NCBI RefSeq assembly: GCF_036013935.1
Contig: NZ_CP107902.1
Location: 8,279,001-8,343,000 of the forward strand
Length of the DNA: 64,000 bases
Origin: Streptomyces sp. NBC_00461
GTDB lineage: Bacteria > Actinomycetota > Actinomycetes > Streptomycetales > Streptomycetaceae
Reading direction: 5' to 3'
Positions 7,577 through 15,911 of this stretch are shown here, in pieces. The notes under the pieces were generated by a model, which worked only from the letters and a program-made list of their open reading frames with translations, was not told where the DNA came from and ran no database searches. The position numbers and the translations under genes were made by a program. The number at the start of each line of letters is the position of its first letter. Position 1 is the stretch's first letter.

Positions 7577-9904
7577 TCACGGGGCGAGCGAGAAGTAGTT
7601 CTCCTCTTCCTGCGTGAAGTGCAGGCGCAGCACGGTGTGCAGCCCGTACAGACAGGCACGCAGGTCGTCCAGCTGCTCCGCCGCGAGACTCCCGTCGGCA
7701 CTGAGCGCGAGGTGGGTGGCGATACGCCGCGAGAGCCGCTCGATCTCGGCATGGGTGCGGCTCATGGTGGCGGTGGACTCGGGACCGCCGAGGGTGGGAG
7801 CGAGCGCCGGATAGAGCTGGTGCTCCTCGGCGTACTCGTGGGGAAGGAGCCGTTCGGTGAGCAGCCGGTGCGCCTTGCCCACCGCGGCGAGGGCCTGCGG
7901 GCCGGTGTCGGCCGAAAGGCGGTCGGCAGCACTGCGTACGGCCTCCAGGACGTCCTGCAGGTCGTCGTGCTCGGCCGCGAAGCGGTGGATGAGCGCTTCG
8001 GTGGCGGGGGCGAGGGCGGGCCGCGCCGACCGGTCGACGCGCAGGGCACGCAGCGCGTTGAGGATGACGGCGGCGTCGATGCCCTCCTGGAGCAGCGCGC
8101 CGACGGCGGGCGGGAGCAGGCCGAAGGCGGCCGCGGCCATGGCGGCGAGCGACATCAGCATGCCGCCGAGGGCGCTCTGCACGGCGATGTGCCGGGCGCG
8201 TACCGCGATGGCGACGGCGTCGGCCAGGCGGTCCACGCGGTCGGTGGTCAGGACGATGTCGGCGGCCTCGGAGGAGGCGGTGGATCCGCGTGCCCCCATG
8301 GCGACGCCGACGTCGGCGGCGGCGAGCGCGGGGGCGTCGTTGACGCCGTCGCCCACCATGACGGTGACCGCGCGGTCGCGCTCGGCGCGGACCGCGGCGA
8401 CCTTGCCCGCGGGGCTGAGCTCGGCGCGCACACCGTCGAGGCCGAGGACGGCGGCGACCTCACGGGCGGGCTCGGGGCGGTCGCCGGTGAGCATCAGCAG
8501 CCGATCGATGCCCGCCGCTCGCAGGTGGCGCACGGTTCGTGGAGCGTCGGGGCGCACCGGGTCGCGCAGCAGGACGGCGCCGACCGGCCGACCGTCGACG
8601 CTGAGCCAGGCGACGGCCGCGTCGTCGAGGAGTGCGCGATTGCCGACGGCCCGGACCCAGGGCGGCTGTGCGCCCGGGGTGTCGAAGCGGCCGACGGTGA
8701 TCCGGTGCCCGTCCACCGTGCCCAGGGCGCCCCGGCCGGGTTCCTCGGTGACGTCCGAGGGAATCGACAGGGCCAGCCCGCGTTTCCGGGCCGTGTCGAC
8801 GATGGCCTGGGCCAGCACGTGCGGCGAGTACTGATCGAGCGAGGCAGCCAGGCGCAGGACCTCCGGAGCTGTCCAGTCCGGTGCCGCGGTCACGTCGAGT
8901 ACGCGGGGGCGGCCGCCGGTGAGGGTGCCGGTCTTGTCGAGCAGCAGGGTGCGGGCCCGGCCGAGATTCTCCAGCGCGCCGCCGTCGCGGATCACGACGC
9001 CGACCCGGGAGGCGCGGGACAGGCCGGAGACGATCGCCACCGGCGCAGCCAGCAGCAGGGGGCACGGCGTGGCGACCACCAGGACCGCGACCGCCCGCAC
9101 GGCGGAACCGCTGATCAGCCAGGCGAGCCCTGCCACCGCGAGGGACAGGGGCAGGAACCAGGCGGCGTAGCGGTCGGCCAGACGCACCACGGGTGCGGAT
9201 TCCGCGCCCGCCTGCCGGGCCAGGCGGACGATTCCGGCGTAGGTGCTGTCCTGCTCGGTGGCGGTGGCCCGCAGGTCGAAGGCACCGCCCGCGTTGACCA
9301 CGCCGCTTCGCACGGCTTCACCCCGCGGCCGCTCCACCTGCAGGGGCTCACCCGTGAGCACCGACTCGTCGAGGACGGCCGCGGTGCTCTCCACCAGGCC
9401 GTCGACGGGGACCACTTCGCCCGGTCCCACCACCAGCAGATCACCGACGGCGACCTCGGCCAGCGGCACCGTACGCACCTCGGAGTCGATGCGGCGGCGC
9501 GCGGAACGTGGTGCGTGCTCCAGCAGGGCGCGCAGGTCGTGGGAGGCGCGCCGCTGGGCCGCGGCTTCGAGGGTGCGGCCGGTGGCGAGCATGAGCGCGA
9601 TCAGGGACCCGGCCAGGTACTCGCCGACGGCCAGGGTGCCGCCCAGGGCCAGAACGGCGATCAGGTCCACTCCGGCGTGGCCGCGGCGCAGTGCCGCCAG
9701 CACCCACACGACGGCGGGTACGACGGCGGAGACCGTACCCAGGCCCCACAGCAGGTCGGCAAGGCCGTCGGCCCCGGCCAGCCAGGCGGCGCCACCGGCC
9801 GCGAGGGCGGCTGCCGTGACGGTCAGCAGTACGGGTTCGAGCCGCGCGGACGCGGCTGCCGCCCGCAGGCGGCGCAGCGGTGCTGCGCGAGTGGCAAGGC
9901 CCAT
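7577..9904 (-). CDS. P1B-type metal-transporting ATPase fused to a C-terminal hemerythrin domain
   Basis: This 775-residue protein is a heavy-metal P-type ATPase: hydrophobic helices in the first ~110 residues, actuator loop with DESVLTGEPL, membrane metal site VVATPCPLLLAAPVA, phosphorylated Asp323 in DKTGTLTGG, and hinge GDGVNDAPALAAADVGVAMG. The HP locus reads SPHVLAQAIV rather than the common S-HPLA. No N-terminal HMA domain is present. After the last helices (to ~610) about 145 residues form a hemerythrin-like four-helix bundle with HRFAAEHDD, HEYAEEHQLY and HFTQEEENYF, which can bind a di-iron centre. The metal is not clear from the motif; O2 or redox control of transport through the di-iron domain is an inference. 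Palindromes lie 66-100 bp upstream. Confidence 0.92.
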   Translation of the reverse strand: MGLATRAAPLRRLRAAAASARLEPVLLTVTAAALAAGGAAWLAGADGLADLLWGLGTVSAVVPAVVWVLAALRRGHAGVDLIAVLALGGTLAVGEYLAGSLIALMLATGRTLEAAAQRRASHDLRALLEHAPRSARRRIDSEVRTVPLAEVAVGDLLVVGPGEVVPVDGLVESTAAVLDESVLTGEPLQVERPRGEAVRSGVVNAGGAFDLRATATEQDSTYAGIVRLARQAGAESAPVVRLADRYAAWFLPLSLAVAGLAWLISGSAVRAVAVLVVATPCPLLLAAPVAIVSGLSRASRVGVVIRDGGALENLGRARTLLLDKTGTLTGGRPRVLDVTAAPDWTAPEVLRLAASLDQYSPHVLAQAIVDTARKRGLALSIPSDVTEEPGRGALGTVDGHRITVGRFDTPGAQPPWVRAVGNRALLDDAAVAWLSVDGRPVGAVLLRDPVRPDAPRTVRHLRAAGIDRLLMLTGDRPEPAREVAAVLGLDGVRAELSPAGKVAAVRAERDRAVTVMVGDGVNDAPALAAADVGVAMGARGSTASSEAADIVLTTDRVDRLADAVAIAVRARHIAVQSALGGMLMSLAAMAAAAFGLLPPAVGALLQEGIDAAVILNALRALRVDRSARPALAPATEALIHRFAAEHDDLQDVLEAVRSAADRLSADTGPQALAAVGKAHRLLTERLLPHEYAEEHQLYPALAPTLGGPESTATMSRTHAEIERLSRRIATHLALSADGSLAAEQLDDLRACLYGLHTVLRLHFTQEEENYFSLAP

Positions 9905-9969
9905 GGCACACCTCGGTCGTCAGCTGCGGTCCCCGTCCATCACACCGCCCTGCCGGGCACGGGCGGCAG

Positions 9970-10004
9970 GGGACGAACGGCCCGTAGTCAGGGCCGAACA
10001 GACG
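9970..10004. promoter_or_regulatory. DevR/OsdR-like palindromes upstream of the ATPase
   Basis: GGGACGAACGGCCC (9970-9983) and the partial GGGCCGAACAGACG (9991-10004) lie 66-100 bp upstream of the leftward ATPase start. Confidence 0.5.
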
Positions 10005-10025
10005 GGTTGGACCCGGCCGTGCGGG

Positions 10026-10238
10026 TCATTGCGGTGTGGGCTCGGTGCGCAGGGCCAGGACGGGACACGCGGCGACGGCACGGCGGGCGTGGGCCTGCAG
10101 GCGTGTGGGGACGGTCGCTTGTCCGAGGACGGGGTAGCCCCATTCGTCGAGGTCGACGAGCTCGGGGAGGAGCTCGGCGCACAGGCCGTGGCCCGTGCAG
10201 GCGATCCGGTCGATGCGCAGGGTGCGGGTGCGGGTCAT
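10026..10238 (-). CDS. 3Fe-4S ferredoxin
   Basis: A 70-residue soluble ferredoxin with CTGHGLC (C-x5-C) near the N-terminus and ACPVLAL at the end, the ligand pattern of single [3Fe-4S] actinobacterial ferredoxins. ATG 10238 is preferred over ATG 10244 because it overlaps the upstream stop as ATGA and sits 7 nt after GGAGG. It is the last gene of the five-gene redox operon and could pass electrons to or from the NuoF-like protein encoded directly upstream. Confidence 0.9.
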   Translation of the reverse strand: MTRTRTLRIDRIACTGHGLCAELLPELVDLDEWGYPVLGQATVPTRLQAHARRAVAACPVLALRTEPTPQ

Positions 10239-11551
10239 CGCCATGCCTCCGGGGGCTCTGCGGGTGGCACGGAGAGCACGGCCGGCCGGTGGGCGGCCGG
10301 GCAGGCGCCGTGCGTCAGGTGGTGGTCGACGTCGTCGGCGAAGGATCGCAGGGCGGAGGCGGCGAGTCGGGCGGCGCCGTCGGGGTGGCGGCAGGCGCCC
10401 CGGTCCGGCAGCAGGCCGGTGCGGCGGCGCAGGCGGGACAGCAGGGCCGGGTCGGCCCGTCCGGCGGCCAGGGCGGTGAAGTCGTCGGCGACCGCGGGCA
10501 GTCCGAGGCGGCAGGGGCCGCACTGACGGGCGCTGTGCGCGGCCAGGAAGGCGAGGACCCGGGCCGTCTCGGTGAGCCCGCAGGCGGCCCGTGGAAGCGC
10601 GACGATCACGCCCGCGCCCGGCGCGGCGCCCAGCGGGGCCAGGTCGCGCCGGGTGAGGGGAGTGCCGAGGTGTTCCGCCGGGAGCCACACACCGGCGAAG
10701 CCGCCCAGCAGGATCGCCTGCAAGGGCTCGGCGGGCCCGCCGGTGCGGTCGAGGACCGTGGCGAGCAGTGTGCCGAGCGAGATCTCCAGGACACCGGGCG
10801 CCGCGACCGCGCCCGAGACGGTGACCAGCGTGGTGCCGGGCTCGTCCGGCGTCCCGGCCTGCCGGAACCAGCCGGGCCCGTAGCGGGCGACGAGGGCGAG
10901 ATGGGCGAGGGTCTCCGCGTTGTGGACGAGCGTGGGGCGGCGTCCGACACCCCGTTCGTGGCTGCGCGGCGGGGTGCTCTGCGGGCGGGCCTCGCCCCCG
11001 TTGAGCCAGCGCACCAGGGACGTCGACTCGCTGGAGACGTACGCGTGCGGAAGGCCGTGCAGCCGCAGGGAGACGGCGTCCAGGCAGGCCCGCCTGCGCT
11101 CGTCCATGGCGGCGCTGAGCTGCCAGTACTGTGCGGAGCGGGCGCGCGGCACGCAGACGTGCACGATGTCTGCGCCGACCGCCTCCGCGGCCAGGACGGC
11201 GCCGTCCAGGACGAGGTGGGGCGCCACGGCGAGCAGGAACTGGTCCTTGTGGCTGGCCGGTTCGCTCTCCATGGCATTGACGACGATCACGGCGCGGCCC
11301 CGCCCCCCGGCGACCGCGCGCAGCTTCTGTGCGGTCGGGAAACCGGCGCCGCCGCGGCCGGTGAGCCCGGCCGCCTCCAACGCCCGTATCACCGGCGCGG
11401 AGTGGCGGTTGCCGCGCGCCGCGGTGACGGGCGGTGTTCCGTACCGGCGCAGGTGGTCGGTCAGGTCGGCGGGCCGGCCGGTGGCGTACCAGCCGGCCAG
11501 GAGGCGGGTGTCGACGGCCACACCGGTGGCCGTAGGAGCCGAGGAGTTCAC
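10235..11551 (-). CDS. NuoF-like NADH dehydrogenase (51 kDa family) flavoprotein
   Basis: The 438-residue protein follows the NuoF/HoxF/RnfC pattern. GRGGAGFPTAQKLRAVAGG is the FMN/NADH glycine loop, VVNAMESEPASHKDQFLL matches the N-DE-EPG--KDR motif, and VHNAETLAHLALV matches V-NVETL. An SLBB-like part (VTVSGAVAAPGVLEI) follows, then ARQCGPCRLG plus a further Cys in GACRHPDG for an iron-sulfur centre. It probably oxidises NAD(P)H, or reduces NAD+, for the ferredoxin and heme protein of the operon. GTG 11551 overlaps the preceding stop (GTGA) and has GGAGG 6 nt away. Confidence 0.85.
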   Translation of the reverse strand: MNSSAPTATGVAVDTRLLAGWYATGRPADLTDHLRRYGTPPVTAARGNRHSAPVIRALEAAGLTGRGGAGFPTAQKLRAVAGGRGRAVIVVNAMESEPASHKDQFLLAVAPHLVLDGAVLAAEAVGADIVHVCVPRARSAQYWQLSAAMDERRRACLDAVSLRLHGLPHAYVSSESTSLVRWLNGGEARPQSTPPRSHERGVGRRPTLVHNAETLAHLALVARYGPGWFRQAGTPDEPGTTLVTVSGAVAAPGVLEISLGTLLATVLDRTGGPAEPLQAILLGGFAGVWLPAEHLGTPLTRRDLAPLGAAPGAGVIVALPRAACGLTETARVLAFLAAHSARQCGPCRLGLPAVADDFTALAAGRADPALLSRLRRRTGLLPDRGACRHPDGAARLAASALRSFADDVDHHLTHGACPAAHRPAVLSVPPAEPPEAWR

Positions 11552-12234
11552 CGGCCGCCTCCGAGGTGAAGTGCCGTCGTGGCGGCACGCTGGGCCCAGC
11601 CGGGCTGCAGTGGCCCGGCGGCCAGGAACGCGGTGAGCACCACCGGTACGGCGCCCGTGGTCACGGCGGCGACGAGGCGTCCGGCGGCCCGCCCGGGACC
11701 TGCCTTCGCCAGCCGCCACCACACGGCGACCACCACGGAGGCCAGGCACCCGGCGTAGAGCCACAGCTGCAGGGACAGGCGGGTGTCGGTGCCCGTTCCG
11801 ACGCCGTGGAAGAGGGCGAAGGGCCAGGCCGCGTAGGCCAGCCAGTGCACGGCCTTCCAGCGGCGCACCCCGATCCTCAGCCGCAGCGCGCTGGTGACCA
11901 GCACCGCCAGCAGCAGATCGAACGCGACCGTGCCGAGCCCCAGCCACAGCGGCCGGTAGGAGCCGCCGAACGGCATCACCGTCACCGCCCACCCCAGGTG
12001 GACGAACGGATCGAGCACCGCGGTGACCACGTGCACGACGAGGAACACCAGGGTGAGCAAGGACAGATTGCGGTGCAGCAGGCCGATCTCGAAGCGGCCG
12101 ATGCTGCGGGGTGCGGCGCGTCCCCCGGAGGCGATCCCCAGCACCACGGTCGCGGTGAGCAGCAGCAGCGCCAGGGTGCCGCCGGCACGACTGGCGTACC
12201 AGAGCGGGCTGCCCGTCAGGGCCAGGGCCGTCAT
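11548..12234 (-). CDS. ferric-reductase-like heme b transmembrane protein
   Basis: A 228-residue membrane protein with about six hydrophobic helices of the ferric-reductase/YedZ-like family. Candidate heme histidines occur in paired helices: LLHRNLSLLTLVFLVVHVVT, and KAVHWLAYAAWPFALFHGVG. There is no C-terminal FAD/NAD module, so electrons would come from a separate protein, likely the NuoF-like neighbour. Its start codon overlaps the apbE stop as ATGA. It is the probable transmembrane step of the operon's electron pathway. Confidence 0.88.
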   Translation of the reverse strand: MTALALTGSPLWYASRAGGTLALLLLTATVVLGIASGGRAAPRSIGRFEIGLLHRNLSLLTLVFLVVHVVTAVLDPFVHLGWAVTVMPFGGSYRPLWLGLGTVAFDLLLAVLVTSALRLRIGVRRWKAVHWLAYAAWPFALFHGVGTGTDTRLSLQLWLYAGCLASVVVAVWWRLAKAGPGRAAGRLVAAVTTGAVPVVLTAFLAAGPLQPGWAQRAATTALHLGGGR

Positions 12235-13217
12235 CGCGCGCCTCCAGGAGCTGCGGCTTCGGTTGCGGGGGCATCGGCCGGCCAGCCGCCGAGACGTACG
12301 ACTCGGCCGTCCGGGTCGACCAGGCGGGCGGGGAGTCCGGAGCCTCGCAGCCAGTCCTCGGCCGCGTGACCCAGCACGATCGCCGCCGTGCTGGCGGCGT
12401 TGGCGTCCACACAGGTGGCGGCCGCGACGGTGACGGTGCGCCAGACGGGCGCGGCGGGTTCGCCGGTGACCGGGTCCACGATGTGGTGCACGGCGCGTCC
12501 GGCCCGCCGCCAGGTGCGTACCCGGACACCGGAGGTCGCCAGTGCGCCGGTGGTCACCGCGACGGCGGGGCAGTGGTCCGGCACAGGCCGGGAGTGGTCG
12601 TCGGCGAGGGCGATGCGCCAGCCGCCTTCCGGCGGAGTCCCGGCCACCGCCAGATCGCCGCCCAGGTTGACCACCACGCCGCAGCCGGCAGCGGCAGCGG
12701 CCCGGCGCGCGGCCCGGTCGGCGGTGAGGGCCTTGGCGGATGAGCCCAGGTCGAGGTACGTGTCCGGAGGCAGGCGCAGCCGCCGGGTGCGCCGATTCCA
12801 GCTGATGCTGCGCCAGCCGGGAGCCGGCCTGAACACCGGCAGGGGGCGGACGTCGTCGGGGCGCAGGGAGGAGAAGGTACGGTCGTAGCCCAGCGCGATC
12901 ACCGCGCGACCGACGGTCGGGTCCACTGCTCCGCCGGTGAGTTCGGCGCTGCGCAGCGCGGCCTCCAACGCCTCGGCGAAACGCTCGCCGACCGTCACCG
13001 GGGTGCCCGCGGCCAGGTTCACCCGGGTGAGCTCGGAATCCGGCCGGAAGCGGCTGCACGTCGCGTCCACGGCGGCCAGCTCGGCTCGCAGGACCGCCTC
13101 CGCGGCGGGCAGGGCAGGTGGTTCGGTCACGAGCAGCACGGCCGTTGTGCCGAGGGCGGGGAACACCACCTCGGCGGCCGCGGGTGTGGGGGACGGGGGC
13201 ACGGTCCGGTTCGTCAT
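12231..13217 (-). CDS. apbE: FAD:protein FMN transferase (ApbE family)
   Basis: The 328-residue protein has the ApbE hallmarks: DATCSRFRPDSELTRVN, then GAVDPTVGRAVIALGYDRTF, DLGSSAKALTADRAA, VVNLGGDLAVAG and the C-terminal HHIVDPVTGEPA with DANAASTAAIVLG. ApbE proteins transfer FMN from FAD onto Thr/Ser of target proteins that carry electrons at or outside the membrane. No clear lipobox is seen at its N-terminus. It is translationally coupled on both sides. No protein with a classical FMN-binding domain is encoded in the operon, so its substrate is unknown. Confidence 0.92.
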   Translation of the reverse strand: MTNRTVPPSPTPAAAEVVFPALGTTAVLLVTEPPALPAAEAVLRAELAAVDATCSRFRPDSELTRVNLAAGTPVTVGERFAEALEAALRSAELTGGAVDPTVGRAVIALGYDRTFSSLRPDDVRPLPVFRPAPGWRSISWNRRTRRLRLPPDTYLDLGSSAKALTADRAARRAAAAAGCGVVVNLGGDLAVAGTPPEGGWRIALADDHSRPVPDHCPAVAVTTGALATSGVRVRTWRRAGRAVHHIVDPVTGEPAAPVWRTVTVAAATCVDANAASTAAIVLGHAAEDWLRGSGLPARLVDPDGRVVRLGGWPADAPATEAAAPGGAR

Positions 13218-13603
13218 GACGCCCCCGTCGTGGACTGGGGCTGCTGTTGGGTGGGGGTGGGCGACTGCGCCGGACCCTGCAGGGCAGGCTGTGCGGTGCG
13301 GGCCGTCCCCTCGCCTTCGTCGTCATCGCCTTCGCGGTTGCCGGAGTCGTCGCCGCCGCTCCCGTGGGCGGCCGTGGGGGAGGGGGCGGCCGGGTTGTGC
13401 ACGACCGGTGCCGCCGGGGTGGGCGGCGTCGAACTCCCGGGCAGCAGATGGGTGTAGACGGCGCCGAGGGCGGCGGTGCCGGCGAGGGCGGCGACGGCGA
13501 TCCACCGGGTGAGGCTGCGGACCCGCGTCACACCGCGATCGCGTGCGCGCGCCGCACCACCGGGCGGGGCGCCCTGGTCGAAGTCGTGAGGCGGAAAGGA
13601 CAT
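13214..13603 (-). CDS. small membrane-anchored Pro/Thr-rich protein of the redox operon
   Basis: The gene encodes 129 residues. A basic N-terminus is followed by one hydrophobic segment (WIAVAALAGTAALGAVYTHL, about residues 34-53). The rest is a low-complexity tail rich in Pro, Thr, Ser, Asp and Gln, probably outside the membrane. ATG 13603 is chosen because AGGAG lies 8 nt upstream. I recognise no domain; the position (first gene, coupled to apbE) corresponds to that of FMN-binding proteins in related operons, but the FMN-binding fold is not visible. It may be a degenerate or linker-like acceptor, or a scaffold. Confidence 0.7.
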   Translation of the reverse strand: MSFPPHDFDQGAPPGGAARARDRGVTRVRSLTRWIAVAALAGTAALGAVYTHLLPGSSTPPTPAAPVVHNPAAPSPTAAHGSGGDDSGNREGDDDEGEGTARTAQPALQGPAQSPTPTQQQPQSTTGAS

Positions 13604-13721
13604 GGCTGCGGCTCCTGGAGGATCGGCGGCCCGAACTCGGCTGCGTTCATCTCCAGGCTGTGCCACCGACCCCCGGGAACCTGCTCACCTCTTCTTCAGA
13701 ACCGGTAAAGATCTCGGCCTC

Positions 13722-15110
13722 TCACGCACCGTCCTCCGGCACGGACGCCGCCCGCCGCCCGTGCTCACCTCGCGGCCACAGCGGCAGATCCAGTACGACC
13801 GTCAGTCCGCCTCCCGCAGTGTCCTCCAGATCCACGCTGCCGCCGTTGACGGTGACGAGCCTGTGGACGATGGCCAGCCCCAGGCCGGTGCCCCTGGCTT
13901 CGGGATTGCCGAACCGGTGGAACGCGACCGCCTTGGTCCCGGCGTCCATGCCGGGACCGTCGTCCCTCACCCGCACCCTGGCGAAGCGGCCGGCCGCCCG
14001 ATGGGCGACCGTCACGCTCCCGCCATCGGGAACGGCGTCCAGGGCGTTCGCGATCAGGTTGTCGAGGATCTGCTCCAGGTGTCCACCGCCCAGCGAGACG
14101 GTCAGGGCGGATCCCGGGGGCGTGGTCAGCAGCACGTCGCGCTCCTCGGCCACGGGCGACCACGCGTCCACGCGTTCCGCCACCACCTCGTCGACCCGGA
14201 CGGCGACCGGACGCGGGGTCGCCTGTTCGGCGCGTGCCACCGCCAGCAGCCCGTCGACCAGTCGGGACAGCCGGGCGATCTCCCCCTGAGCGGCGGCGAG
14301 TTCCTCAGCGGTCTCGCCCTCGGCCCCGGCCGCCAGGACGTCGAGCCGCAGCCGCAAGGCGGCCAGCGGAGTGCGCAGCTGGTGCGACACATCGGCGATC
14401 ACGGCCCGGTGGCCGTGCACCAGAGCTTCCGTACGGCCCGCCATCGTGTTGAACGTCGCCGCCAGTCGGCGCACCTCCGGCGGCCCCCCGTCGACGACCG
14501 CGCGCTCTCCGAGGGCACCCTCGCCCAGCCGCTGGGCGGCGGAATCCAGGGTCGACAGGGGGCGGCTCACCCAGCGGGCGAGGCGCACCGACAGAAGCAC
14601 GGACGCGGCGAGCCCCAGCAGGCCGATCCCGGCGGACCAGCCCCAGATCGCGGCGATCCGGGCATCGCGGGGCGCGGCGGAACGAGCCAGCACTACGGCA
14701 CCCGCGGGCCGCCGGACGTCACCTGCCGGTTCCGCGGACAGCAGCCGGCCCTCCATCTCCGGCGGCTCCGGCTCATGCCCGGCCAGCACCCGATCCACCA
14801 GCTCGCGTGCCTCCTCACCCTGAGCGGCGGTGCACTCCGTGCTCGCCACCAGCCGCGCGGACGCGTCGTACGCGGCAGCACAGTCCCCGGCCTCGGCCGC
14901 GGCGCTCAGTTCCTTACGCATGGCGGTGGCGGACCTGTGATCGGAGAGGTGTTCCTCGGCCGCCGCGGCGATCACCCGGGTGGCTGCCTGCTGGTCGTCG
15001 CGGAAGGACACGCGCTCCCGGGCCGTCATCAGCACCCCGAGCGGTACGACCGCCAGCACGAGCAGAACGGTGGTCAGGACGAGGAGCGTCAGGGCGATCC
15101 GGCGGGTCAC
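13722..15110 (-). CDS. two-component sensor histidine kinase (HAMP type)
   Basis: This 462-residue membrane kinase has a first TM helix (ALTLLVLTTVLLVLAVVPLG), a periplasmic domain of ~130 residues, a second TM helix (IWGWSAGIGLLGLAASVLLS), a HAMP linker, and a HisKA box with VIADVSHQLRTPLAALRLRL. The HATPase motifs are NLIANALDAVP, VRDDGPGMDAG and GTGLGLAIVHRLV. GTG 15110 overlaps the stop of the response regulator gene (GTGA). The redox operon starts 118 bp downstream on the same strand and is a likely target. Confidence 0.93.
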   Translation of the reverse strand: MTRRIALTLLVLTTVLLVLAVVPLGVLMTARERVSFRDDQQAATRVIAAAAEEHLSDHRSATAMRKELSAAAEAGDCAAAYDASARLVASTECTAAQGEEARELVDRVLAGHEPEPPEMEGRLLSAEPAGDVRRPAGAVVLARSAAPRDARIAAIWGWSAGIGLLGLAASVLLSVRLARWVSRPLSTLDSAAQRLGEGALGERAVVDGGPPEVRRLAATFNTMAGRTEALVHGHRAVIADVSHQLRTPLAALRLRLDVLAAGAEGETAEELAAAQGEIARLSRLVDGLLAVARAEQATPRPVAVRVDEVVAERVDAWSPVAEERDVLLTTPPGSALTVSLGGGHLEQILDNLIANALDAVPDGGSVTVAHRAAGRFARVRVRDDGPGMDAGTKAVAFHRFGNPEARGTGLGLAIVHRLVTVNGGSVDLEDTAGGGLTVVLDLPLWPRGEHGRRAASVPEDGA

Positions 15111-15811
15111 GACTGCTCCTGGAGCCCGTCGACCGCCCCGAGTCGGAACCCGTGCCCGTACACCGTCTCGATCAGCCCTGGCGCGCCGAGCTTCCGGCGC
15201 AGCGCCGCGACGTGCACGTCCAGCACCTTCGTGGGGCCGTACCAGTGGGCGTCCCAGGCCCGTTCCAGGATCTCCTGCCGGCTCACCACCCGCCCCGGAT
15301 CGGCGGCCAGGCACTCCAGGATGCAGAACTCCTTGGGCGTCAGCGCGACCGGGCGGTCGTCCACCGCGACCTGCCGGGTGCGCAGATCGACCGCCAGCGG
15401 CCCGTGACGCAGGATCTCCGGCCCGGCCGGGCGCCGGCGGCGCAGCACGGCGCGTATCCGGGCCAGCAGCTCGGCCAGCCCGAACGGCTTGACCAGGTAG
15501 TCGTCGGCGCCCTCGTCCAGGGCGAGCACCCGGTCCGCCTCCTCACCCCGCGCCGTCACGGCGATGATCGCGGCGTCCGACCGGGCGCGCAGCCGTCGGC
15601 ACACTTCGACCCCGTCGATGTCGGGCAGTCCGAGATCGAGGAGGACGACGTCGCAGGACGCGGCCGCCAGGGCCGCCCGGCCGGTGCGGACGCCCTCGAC
15701 TGCGTATCCGGCCTGCCGCAGGCCGCGCACCAGGGACTCCGCGATGCCTCGGTCGTCCTCCACGACCAGCACTCGCGTCTCTGCGGACGGCCCTGGGGCC
15801 CGGCCGTTCAT
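15107..15811 (-). CDS. OmpR-family response regulator
   Basis: The 234-residue protein has a receiver domain (VLVVEDDRGIAESLVRGLRQ; phospho-acceptor Asp in VVLLDLGLPDIDG; Lys in ADDYLVKPFGLAELLARIRA) and a winged-helix output domain (LTPKEFCILECLAADPGRVV and KVLDVHVAALRRKLG). ATG 15811 is used; the AGGAGG site is about 12 nt upstream, rather far. The gene is coupled to the histidine kinase and forms the second two-component system in the window. A palindrome lies 82 bp upstream. Confidence 0.93.
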   Translation of the reverse strand: MNGRAPGPSAETRVLVVEDDRGIAESLVRGLRQAGYAVEGVRTGRAALAAASCDVVLLDLGLPDIDGVEVCRRLRARSDAAIIAVTARGEEADRVLALDEGADDYLVKPFGLAELLARIRAVLRRRRPAGPEILRHGPLAVDLRTRQVAVDDRPVALTPKEFCILECLAADPGRVVSRQEILERAWDAHWYGPTKVLDVHVAALRRKLGAPGLIETVYGHGFRLGAVDGLQEQS

Positions 15812-15893
15812 GATTGCGATCCGCCTCCTGGACGGTGTGGTCCGCTGCGTCCGTACAAGATTGCGTCTGCGCCGCCCACGGAGCCCGTCGGCA

Positions 15894-15907
15894 GGGCCGT
15901 TCGACCC
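15894..15907. promoter_or_regulatory. DevR/OsdR-like palindrome upstream of the OmpR-type regulator
   Basis: GGGCCGTTCGACCC (one mismatch) lies between the stop of the leftward USP gene (15912) and the response-regulator start (15811). It could place the second two-component system under DevR-type control. Confidence 0.45.
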
Positions 15908-15911
15908 ACCC

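Noticed and set aside
7619..11569. Very long plus-strand open frame (1316 codons)
   Set aside because: It is antisense to the P-type ATPase, ferredoxin and NuoF-like genes, has no start context, and its Gly/Gln/Arg-rich translation is typical of a shadow frame in high-GC DNA.
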